Assembly (NCBI GenBank): GCA_027037705.1
Contig: JALVYZ010000378.1
Location: 1 to 6,818, forward strand
DNA length: 6,818 bases
Direction: 5' to 3'
Source: a bacterium
GTDB lineage: Bacteria > DYJV01 > JALVYZ01
Below are positions 1-5,384 of this stretch, piece after piece. The translations under genes and the position numbers were made by a program. The first letter of the stretch is position 1. Each line of letters begins with the position of its first letter. The notes beneath the pieces are model-generated. The model worked only from the letters and a program-made list of their open reading frames with translations. It was not told the origin of the DNA and ran no database searches.

Positions 1-2
1 GC

Positions 3-497
3 ATTAAAGACTTTAATATTTATAATGGAATAAAAATGTGTGAAGAATTGCTTGAATCTTTTGGAGGACATAAGCTTGCTGGTGGTTTAATGATTAAAAG
101 AAACAATATTAGAGAATTTATAGACGCCTTTGAAACTATTGTAAATAGGTTAACAACAAAAGAACATTTTATAAAGAAAATTTTTATTGACAAAATTGTA
201 AAATTTAATGAAATTAATAAAAACTTTTTACAAGAACTTAGTAAGTTATCTCCATTTGGACCAGCTAATGAAGAACCTTTGTTATTTGTTAATGATATAT
301 TAGTTTCAGGAATAAAAGGCTTTGGTATGAACCATCTTCAATTACAGGTAGAACAAAATAATATAGCATTTGAAGCTGTTGGATTTAACATTGCAAATAA
401 AAATATAGAACTTGGTGATTCTGTAAATATTGCATTTATGCCATATTTAGAAAGTCAAAAGATAAAGTTAAAAATAAAATTTATTGAAAAATTATGA
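3..497 (+). CDS. recJ: Single-stranded-DNA-specific exonuclease RecJ, C-terminal part (5' end outside window)
   Basis: RecJ is a cytoplasmic 5'-3' single-strand DNA exonuclease of the DHH/DHHA1 family, acting in recombination, base-excision and mismatch repair. The frame is open to the left edge, so the gene is cut by the window and the ATG at 36 is an internal codon. About 164 codons of a protein usually near 560 residues are visible. They begin in the DHHA1 domain, whose hallmark FGGHKLAGG follows a stretch typical of RecJ (CEELLESFGGH). After that comes the C-terminal OB-fold-like domain, with the LSPFGPANEEP signature and a HLQLQ strand matching the HLKL segment of RecJ proteins. The catalytic DHH half is not seen. 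The stop overlaps the mutL start as ATGA, a 4-base overlap, so the two are probably co-transcribed and translationally coupled. Family assignment is firm; activity cannot be judged without the N-terminal half. Confidence 0.9.
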   Translation: MKDFNIYNGIKMCEELLESFGGHKLAGGLMIKRNNIREFIDAFETIVNRLTTKEHFIKKIFIDKIVKFNEINKNFLQELSKLSPFGPANEEPLLFVNDILVSGIKGFGMNHLQLQVEQNNIAFEAVGFNIANKNIELGDSVNIAFMPYLESQKIKLKIKFIEKL

Positions 498-2248
498 AAA
501 AAATAAAACTACTTCCTGAAAATATAATTAACAAAATAGCAGCTGGAGAAATAATAGAAAGACCATTTTCTGTGGTTAAGGAACTTATCGAAAATTCAAT
601 TGATGCAAAAGCAACCAAAATAAAAGTTGAAGTTAAAAATGGCGGGAAAAAACTAATTAAAGTTGTTGATAATGGAGAGGGTGTGGATAGAGATGACCTT
701 TTCTTGGCTTTTGAAAGACATGCTACGAGCAAAATTAAGAATGAAAAAGACCTTGAAAAAATTTCTACTCTTGGCTTTCGTGGTGAAGCGTTGCCAAGCA
801 TAGCCTCTGTCTCAAAAGTAAGAGCAGCATCAAAGACAAAAGACTCTGATATAGGTTTTGAAATAATTCTTGAAGGAGGAAAAGTCAAAAATTTAAATGA
901 AATTACTATGAATAATGGCTTTATAATTGAAGTTAAAGATTTATTTTTTAATTTACCAGTGAGAAAAAAGTTTTTAAAAAGAGATGAAACAGAATTTTTT
1001 TATATAGAGAGTATTTTCAAAAAATTTGCATTTGTTTATCCTGAAATTGAATTTACTTTAATCCATAATGGAAGAAAAAAATACTTTTTCCCAATAGTTA
1101 CAAAATATATAGATAGAATATATGAAATTTTAGATGAAAAGGTTGCAGGAAAGTTAATTCCATTTCAAGTTGAGAATGAAGAGATTTATATTAGAGGATT
1201 CATATCTACTCCAGATGTAACTGTTCCAAATACAAAAGAGATAAATATTTTTGTTAATGGTAGATTTGTAAAAGATAGAATTATTTTATCAGCAATTAAA
1301 GATGCTTTAAAAAATAAAATTGAGCAAGGGAAGTATCCTTATGCTATAATTTATTTGAACATTCCTTATGAAAAGGTAGATGTTAATATTCATCCTACAA
1401 AACTTGAAGTTAAATTTGAGAATCCTCAATTTATTTATAATACCATAAAAAATGCCATATCAAATATATTTATTGAAAATTTATATTATAATGAAGATAG
1501 TATTGTTGAAGAAGAAGAAAAATTTAACTTTGATAAGATAAAAAATTTCTTTAAAGAATCAGTTTCAAAATATATATCAACGAAAAGAGAAGAAAATATT
1601 TTTTTTGAACCTATAGAATATGATGAAAATCAAATTGTGAAGAAAGATATTTTTCAGGATAAAGGATTTTTTTCAAAAATGAAAATTGTTGGTTCTTTAT
1701 TTGACACCTTCATAATTCTTGAAAACAATGATGAATTTTATTTAATTGACCAACATGCAGCTCATGAAAGAATAAATTTTGAAAAATTAAAAAAACAGAT
1801 TTTAGAAAACAGAATTGAAATAAAAAAATTTTTAATTCCAGAAATTATTGAAATTAGTGGGACAACAAAAAAATTACTTGAATTATATTATGACAAATTA
1901 AAGGATTTTGGAATTATCATTGAAAAATTTGATAACGAATCATTTGTTTTAAAAGGTATTCCAGCAGTTTTAGAAAATATAGAAATTAATGATTTTATTA
2001 ATGAACTTTTAAACGATATACATGAAATAGGCTCTTCATTAAAAACAGAAGAACTTATTAATACTGTTCTGTCAACTATTGCGTGTAAATCATCGATTAA
2101 AGCAAATATATATTTAGACTTTAATGGCATAAAAAGTTTAATTTCAGAACTTGATAATACCCCAAATAATTTTACCTGTCCACATGGAAGACCAATTTTC
2201 AAAAAATTTAATAAAGATGAGCTATATAAATGGTTCAAAAGGATTTAA
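494..2248 (+). CDS. mutL: DNA mismatch repair protein MutL, endonuclease type
   Basis: MutL is the ATP-driven matchmaker and, in this type, the nicking endonuclease of mismatch repair; it works with MutS, which is not in the window. The 584-residue protein has a GHKL ATPase domain (about 1-330) with all motifs: E30 and N34 in KELIENS, D59-x-G61-x-G63, HATSK at 76-80 and GFRGEAL at 94-100. A charged linker follows, then a C-terminal dimerisation and endonuclease domain from about residue 396. That domain has the complete DQHA(X)2E(X)4E motif (D419 to E430), ACKSS at 530-534 and CPHGRP at 562-567. These supply the metal-site residues expected of Bacillus-type MutL, so the nuclease should be active. 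The start is fixed by the conserved N-terminus; there is no clear Shine-Dalgarno, and initiation is probably coupled to recJ through ATGA. Odd point: the usual Gln of the clamp-binding motif is Lys444. Confidence 0.97.
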   Translation: MKKIKLLPENIINKIAAGEIIERPFSVVKELIENSIDAKATKIKVEVKNGGKKLIKVVDNGEGVDRDDLFLAFERHATSKIKNEKDLEKISTLGFRGEALPSIASVSKVRAASKTKDSDIGFEIILEGGKVKNLNEITMNNGFIIEVKDLFFNLPVRKKFLKRDETEFFYIESIFKKFAFVYPEIEFTLIHNGRKKYFFPIVTKYIDRIYEILDEKVAGKLIPFQVENEEIYIRGFISTPDVTVPNTKEINIFVNGRFVKDRIILSAIKDALKNKIEQGKYPYAIIYLNIPYEKVDVNIHPTKLEVKFENPQFIYNTIKNAISNIFIENLYYNEDSIVEEEEKFNFDKIKNFFKESVSKYISTKREENIFFEPIEYDENQIVKKDIFQDKGFFSKMKIVGSLFDTFIILENNDEFYLIDQHAAHERINFEKLKKQILENRIEIKKFLIPEIIEISGTTKKLLELYYDKLKDFGIIIEKFDNESFVLKGIPAVLENIEINDFINELLNDIHEIGSSLKTEELINTVLSTIACKSSIKANIYLDFNGIKSLISELDNTPNNFTCPHGRPIFKKFNKDELYKWFKRI

Positions 2249-2685
2249 CAATACATAAAATTTTAGCTTCAGGATTTGGTTCTGGTTTCTCAAAATTTGC
2301 ACCTGGGACTGTTGGAACATTAGTTGCAATACCTTTTAGTCTATTTTTCAACTATAACTTAAATTCTACTTTTTATTTTTTTCTAATACTTTTTCTAATA
2401 ATATACAGTTCTTTTATTTGTTATGAAATCCAAAATTTCTATAATGAAACTGATCCTTCATGGATAGTTTTAGACGAAATTATAGGTTTTTTCATTGCAA
2501 CTTTCACAGTAAAAATAACTTTTTTAAATTATCTTTTAGCTTTTTTAATCTTTAGATTTTTTGATATTATAAAACCATTAGGAATTAAAAAAATTGAAGA
2601 AAAACTAAATTGTGGTTTTGATGTTATTTTAGATGATTGCCTTGCAGGAGTTTACACTTTAATTATTATGAAAATAATTACTTAA
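2230..2685 (+). CDS. pgpA: Phosphatidylglycerophosphatase A
   Basis: PgpA is an inner-membrane phosphatase that removes phosphate from phosphatidylglycerol phosphate to give phosphatidylglycerol, the last step of that acidic phospholipid's synthesis. The 151-residue protein has the three family blocks in order. The first is GFGSGFSKFAPGTVGTL (15-31). The second is the acidic segment around W78-IVLDEIIG (D82, E83). The third is FRFFDIIKPLGI (108-119) followed by VILDDCLAG (132-140, D135 and D136), the metal-binding acidic residues expected in the family. Hydrophobic segments at about 31-63, 84-108 and 138-150 fit a small multi-pass protein. Length is slightly below the usual 160-170. The start lies inside mutL (19-base overlap) with only a weak GATGAG-like site, and no other start precedes the first conserved block. 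This suggests translational coupling to mutL. The family call is strong; its operon link to repair genes is probably not functional. Confidence 0.92.
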   Translation: MVQKDLTIHKILASGFGSGFSKFAPGTVGTLVAIPFSLFFNYNLNSTFYFFLILFLIIYSSFICYEIQNFYNETDPSWIVLDEIIGFFIATFTVKITFLNYLLAFLIFRFFDIIKPLGIKKIEEKLNCGFDVILDDCLAGVYTLIIMKIIT

Positions 2686-2695
2686 CAAATATAAG

Positions 2696-2701
2696 AGGAG
2701 G
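2696..2701 (+). promoter_or_regulatory. Strong ribosome binding site of pncC
   Basis: AGGAGG lies 5 bases before the ATG at 2707, in the only true gap (21 bases) of the recJ-thpR gene run. The neighbouring overlapping genes lack such a site, so this marks an independent translation start inside the operon and confirms the pncC start. Confidence 0.85.
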
Positions 2702-2706
2702 GCTCT

Positions 2707-3201
2707 ATGGAGCTTTTTGAAGATTTTTCAGAAATTTTAATTGAATTAAAAAATTTATTAAATCAAAAAAAATATTCAGTTGCAACAGCTGAATCCTGCA
2801 CAGGTGGATTGTTAGGAGCAGTTTTAACTTCAATTCCTGGAAGTTCAACATATTTTCAAGGTTCAATTGTAGCCTACTCTAATTATCAGAAAATCAATTT
2901 ACTAAAAATCAATGAAGAAACTTTAAAAAATTATGGTGCTGTGAGTGAAGAATGCGCATTAGAAATGGCAAAAAATTTAAAAGATTTAATAAACTCTAAT
3001 ATTATTATTTCAATCACAGGGATAGCTGGTCCAGAAGGAGGAACGAATGAAAAACCAGTTGGAACAGTCTTTTCTTCCATAATAATTAATAATAGTGAAA
3101 ATATTTTTAGGTATCAATTTTCTGGAAATAGAAATTTAATTAGACTTATGACAGTAAGAACTGTCCTTGATAATTTATTAACTCTCCTTGAAAATGAATA
3201 A
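2707..3201 (+). CDS. pncC: Nicotinamide-nucleotide amidase, stand-alone CinA C-terminal domain (PncC)
   Basis: PncC hydrolyses nicotinamide mononucleotide to nicotinate mononucleotide and ammonia, returning NMN made by NAD-dependent DNA ligase to the NAD pool. The 164-residue protein is essentially one CinA C-terminal domain. It shows VATAESCTGGLLGA (25-38, with conserved S30, the likely catalytic serine), IPGSSTYFQGSIVAYSN (43-59, with Y57 and nearby K62), GAVSEE (77-82) and TGIAGPEGGT (104-113) followed by KPVGTV. The N-terminal MoCF-like pyrophosphatase domain of full CinA (about 410 residues in all) is absent, and a strong Shine-Dalgarno immediately upstream argues that this is a true short form and not a truncation. 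The product may act on NMN released by ligase during repair, which would fit RecJ and MutL upstream, but that is inference. It overlaps thpR at its 3' end. Confidence 0.93.
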   Translation: MELFEDFSEILIELKNLLNQKKYSVATAESCTGGLLGAVLTSIPGSSTYFQGSIVAYSNYQKINLLKINEETLKNYGAVSEECALEMAKNLKDLINSNIIISITGIAGPEGGTNEKPVGTVFSSIIINNSENIFRYQFSGNRNLIRLMTVRTVLDNLLTLLENE

Positions 3202-3754
3202 AAAAAGATTATTTATTGCAATTAAAATAGATATCTCAAAAGAGCTTAGAAATTTTATAATTTCATTAAAAAAAGAGCTTTCAAGTGAAAAGATAAAATG
3301 GGTAGATTTTAAAAACTTTCATATCACTTTAAAATTCCTTGGAGATACACCAGAGAATTTAATACCACAAATAGAGAAAACTTTAAAAAATATATCAAAA
3401 AATTTTCAAAAATTTGATATGCAATTAAAAGGTATAGGAGTATTTAAAGATATTGCTAATCCAAAAGTATTATGGATTGGATTAGAAAAAAATGAAACAT
3501 TAAATGAATTATATCTACAAATTGAAAAAAATGTTGAAATTTTAGGTTTTAAAAAAGAAAATAGAAATTTTTCTCCACATTTAACAATTGGGAGAATTAA
3601 ATTTTTAAAGAATAAAAATATATTATTAGAAAAAATACTAAAAAATTGTAATAAAAAATGGAATAAATCTGAAGTTAAAAATTTTATTTTATATGAAAGT
3701 GTTTTAAAAAAAGAAGGTCCTACTTATATTGAACTTGAAAAATATGAATTATAA
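3194..3754 (+). CDS. thpR: RNA 2',3'-cyclic phosphodiesterase, 2H family (ThpR/LigT)
   Basis: ThpR belongs to the 2H phosphoesterases, which open RNA 2',3'-cyclic phosphates; the E. coli enzyme also ligates tRNA halves in vitro. The physiological role in bacteria is unclear. The 186-residue protein has the two HxT motifs that form the active site, H43-I-T45 in FHITLKFLG and H129-L-T131 in FSPHLTIGR. It opens with the typical RLFIAI strand and closes with the family's YESVLKKEGPTYIELEKY end. I chose the ATG at 3194, which overlaps pncC by 8 bases; a TTG at 3188 in the same frame would add two residues. Neither has a Shine-Dalgarno, so initiation is probably coupled to pncC. In many bacteria this gene sits between cinA and recA; here the next gene is on the other strand. 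The last 31 bases overlap the end of the convergent membrane-protein gene. Confidence 0.93.
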   Translation: MNKKRLFIAIKIDISKELRNFIISLKKELSSEKIKWVDFKNFHITLKFLGDTPENLIPQIEKTLKNISKNFQKFDMQLKGIGVFKDIANPKVLWIGLEKNETLNELYLQIEKNVEILGFKKENRNFSPHLTIGRIKFLKNKNILLEKILKNCNKKWNKSEVKNFILYESVLKKEGPTYIELEKYEL

Positions 3755-4245
3755 AACTCTTCAAAATTTTTTATAACTTTTCCTCCAATATAACCTATTA
3801 TTGCCCCTGTAATTAAAGCAAAAATCATTAGGAATGATGAAATATTAAAAATATCTTTATCTTTTATTATAAAAAAATAAACTATAAAAAGCTGAGTAAA
3901 AATATGTGATTCTGCACCTAAAATAGAGATCCCTAAAGGAGAAAATATTTTCCCACAAAATTTTTTTAATATACTCATAATAATTGCTGAACTTATTCCA
4001 CCTCCCAATGACAAAAAAAATGAAGGAGTTAAAAAAGTCCCTGCAAAAATAGAACCTATTAAAACTCTAAATAAAACAACTTTAATAACAAAAGTAAAAG
4101 GAAAATAATACACTAATAACAAAGTTATTACATTAGAAAGTCCTAATTTAATCCATGGTAAAGGTCTTGGGATATACCCTTCAAGTATGAAGATAACTGA
4201 GCTTATTGCTACGAATATATATAAAAGTCTTTCCTGTTTTGACAT
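3724..4245 (-). CDS. Gx transporter family membrane protein (Hpre_diP_synt_I, formerly 'heptaprenyl diphosphate synthase component I')
   Basis: This is a 173-residue integral membrane protein with about six hydrophobic segments (roughly 7-26, 36-54, 56-72, 77-93, 105-127, 135-158), the size and layout of an ECF-transporter substrate-binding (S) component. Family marks are LEGYIPRPLPWIKLGLSN (21-38), R60-VLIG, GTFLTPSFFLSLGGG (69-83) and FSPLGISILGAESH (101-114). Members are often annotated as heptaprenyl diphosphate synthase component I, but nothing here resembles a prenyltransferase: no DDxxD motif and a wholly membrane-embedded chain. The substrate is unknown. The ATG directly follows the mtnA stop (TAAATG) with no Shine-Dalgarno, so translation is almost certainly coupled to mtnA. 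No EcfT, ATPase, NusG-II or ApbE-like partner is in the window. The 3' end overlaps thpR by 31 bases. Family call good, function open. Confidence 0.85.
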   Translation of the reverse strand: MSKQERLLYIFVAISSVIFILEGYIPRPLPWIKLGLSNVITLLLVYYFPFTFVIKVVLFRVLIGSIFAGTFLTPSFFLSLGGGISSAIIMSILKKFCGKIFSPLGISILGAESHIFTQLFIVYFFIIKDKDIFNISSFLMIFALITGAIIGYIGGKVIKNFEEFYNSYFSSSI

Positions 4246-5253
4246 TTATTTCAATGGTGGATAAAGTATTTCTCTTTCAGTAATTATTGCAGTAATTAAT
4301 TCTGCATCAGTTACATCAAAAGCTGGATTAAAAGTTTTTACTCCTTCTGGAGCTGAATCCTTTGTAAACATTTCTGTTATTTCTATGCCAGGTCGCTCTT
4401 CTATTGGTATTTCTTTCCCTGTTTTAATATTAAAATCAAATGTTGAATATGGAGCTGCAACATAAAAAGGAATATTATGTTTTTTTGCTAATACAGCAAG
4501 AGAGTATGTACCAATTTTATTTGCTGTATCACCATTAGATGCAATTCTATCAGCACCAACAATTATTGAATCTATTTTTCCAAGTTTCATCAAAAATCCA
4601 GCCATATTATCACAAATTAATGTACAAGGAATATTTTCCTTCATTAATTCCCATGCTGTTAATCTACTTCCCTGCAAAAATGGTCTTGTTTCATCAACAT
4701 AAACATGAATATTTTTACCTGAATAAAAAGCACTCCTTATAACACCAAGCGCAGTTCCATAACCTGCAGTTGCAAGTGCTCCTGCATTACAATGAGTTAA
4801 AATATTTGAATTATCTTTTATTAATTTAGCTCCATTTTCTCCTATCTTTTTATTAATCTCAATATCTTCATTAAATAATTTATCTGCTTCATTTAACATT
4901 TCTAATTTTATTTCACTTAAACTTTTGTCTTTTAACTCTTCAAATTTTTTTCTCATTTTTTCAATTGCCCAAAAAAGATTAACAGCTGTGGGTCTTGTAT
5001 CCGCAATTTCTTTACAAATTGTATTAAAATTTTTAAGTAAATTTTCCTTTGAATTCTCATTTATTACATATAAGCTAATCCCATATGCAGCAGTAACTCC
5101 AATAGCAGGAGCACCTCTAACAACCATTTCCTTAATTGCATAAATTGCATCTTTATAATTTTTACAAATAAAATATTCTTCTTTTTTTGGCAATTTCCTC
5201 TGATCAATTAAAATTAATAAATTATTTTTAAACTCTATTGGTTTTATTTCCAT
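4246..5253 (-). CDS. mtnA: S-methyl-5-thioribose-1-phosphate isomerase
   Basis: MtnA converts 5-methylthioribose 1-phosphate to 5-methylthioribulose 1-phosphate in the methionine salvage or methylthioadenosine recycling route, in the cytoplasm. The 335-residue protein has all the family blocks: RGAPAIGVTAAYG (46-58), ADTRPTAVNL (84-93), THCNAGALATAGYGTALG (153-170) with catalytic C155, VDETRPFLQGSRLTAWEL (186-203), CDNMAGFLM (214-222), VGADRIASNGDTANKIGTY (232-250) with D235, and EERPGIE near the end. The 80-residue spacing of C155 and D235 matches the catalytic Cys160/Asp240 pair of B. subtilis MtnA. Together with the RPFLQGSRLTAWEL block, this separates it from eIF2B subunits and ribose-1,5-bisphosphate isomerase. 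A GGGG-type Shine-Dalgarno precedes the ATG. It heads a two-gene unit with the Gx-transporter gene and diverges from dapL. The supplier (MtnP or MtnK) and later enzymes are not in the window, so the downstream fate of its product is unknown. Confidence 0.96.
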   Translation of the reverse strand: MEIKPIEFKNNLLILIDQRKLPKKEEYFICKNYKDAIYAIKEMVVRGAPAIGVTAAYGISLYVINENSKENLLKNFNTICKEIADTRPTAVNLFWAIEKMRKKFEELKDKSLSEIKLEMLNEADKLFNEDIEINKKIGENGAKLIKDNSNILTHCNAGALATAGYGTALGVIRSAFYSGKNIHVYVDETRPFLQGSRLTAWELMKENIPCTLICDNMAGFLMKLGKIDSIIVGADRIASNGDTANKIGTYSLAVLAKKHNIPFYVAAPYSTFDFNIKTGKEIPIEERPGIEITEMFTKDSAPEGVKTFNPAFDVTDAELITAIITEREILYPPLK

Positions 5254-5260
5254 TTTCTTA

Positions 5261-5266
5261 CCCCTT
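5261..5266 (-). promoter_or_regulatory. Ribosome binding site of mtnA
   Basis: On the minus strand AAGGGG lies 7 bases before the mtnA ATG (5253). It supports that start. A TATAAA at 5302-5297 (minus strand) is a possible -10 box for mtnA, but no good -35 box is spaced correctly, so the mtnA promoter is left uncalled. Confidence 0.6.
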
Positions 5267-5308
5267 AATAAAATAAGACAATTGGCTCACTATCAATTTA
5301 TAAATCTT

Positions 5309-5330
5309 AAATCAAGAAAATTCTTGAATT
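5309..5330. repeat. Inverted repeat in the divergent dapL/mtnA regulatory region, possible operator
   Basis: TCAAGAA (5312-5318) and TTCTTGA (5321-5327) form a perfect 7-base inverted repeat with a 2-base centre; AA/TT pairs extend it outward after one mismatch. The right arm overlaps the -35 hexamer of the dapL promoter. A run of nine T residues follows, giving a terminator-like look on the plus strand. However, the 2-base centre is too small for a good RNA loop, and the element sits upstream of the predicted dapL transcription start. A protein-binding site is therefore the more likely reading. No regulator is identified. Confidence 0.4.
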
Positions 5331-5352
5331 TTTTTTTAAGATATTCTATAAG
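5324..5352 (+). promoter_or_regulatory. Predicted sigma70-type promoter of dapL
   Basis: TTGAAT (5324-5329) as -35 and TATAAG (5347-5352) as -10 are separated by exactly 17 bases, matching the consensus at 4/6 and 5/6 positions. The spacer is T-rich. Transcription would start near 5359, giving a leader of about 25 bases that contains the Shine-Dalgarno. In so AT-rich a background chance matches occur, but the spacing and position are both right. Confidence 0.6.
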
Positions 5353-5368
5353 GCACTCTAAAATTTCC

Positions 5369-5376
5369 AAGGAGGA
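5369..5376 (+). promoter_or_regulatory. Strong ribosome binding site of dapL
   Basis: AAGGAGGA, a near-perfect anti-16S match, ends 8 bases before the ATG at 5385 and fixes the dapL start. It is one of the two strongest Shine-Dalgarno sites in the window and suggests dapL is well translated. Confidence 0.9.
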
Positions 5377-5384
5377 GAATAGTA

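Noticed and set aside
2765-2772. A8 run near the start of pncC as a slippage or phase-variation site
   Set aside because: The frame is intact and many A or T runs of seven to nine bases occur across the window as expected from composition; nothing marks this one as special.
3749-3776. Inverted repeat TTATAAAA / TTTTATAA at the thpR stop, as a possible bidirectional terminator
   Set aside because: The stem is all A/T, has a 12-base loop and no following T-run on the plus strand; such repeats arise by chance in sequence this AT-rich.
3724-4245. A true heptaprenyl diphosphate synthase subunit
   Set aside because: The historical family name suggests it, but the protein is entirely membrane-embedded, lacks aspartate-rich prenyltransferase motifs and has no component II gene beside it.
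4539-4742. Plus-strand reading frame of 67 codons inside mtnA
   Set aside because: It is antisense to the most conserved part of mtnA, has no ribosome binding site and resembles no family; a shadow of the real gene. The same applies to the frames at 481-888, 1888-2238, 4925-5143 and 5743-5967.
5309-5337. Intrinsic terminator formed by the TCAAGAA/TTCTTGA repeat and T9 run
   Set aside because: The 2-base centre makes a poor RNA loop, the stem is AT-rich, and no plus-strand gene upstream needs termination there.
5254-5384. SAM riboswitch or other structured leader upstream of mtnA
   Set aside because: mtnA is often under S-box control in other bacteria, but the 131-base region is almost all A/T, shared with the dapL promoter, and shows none of the GC-rich helices such a riboswitch needs.
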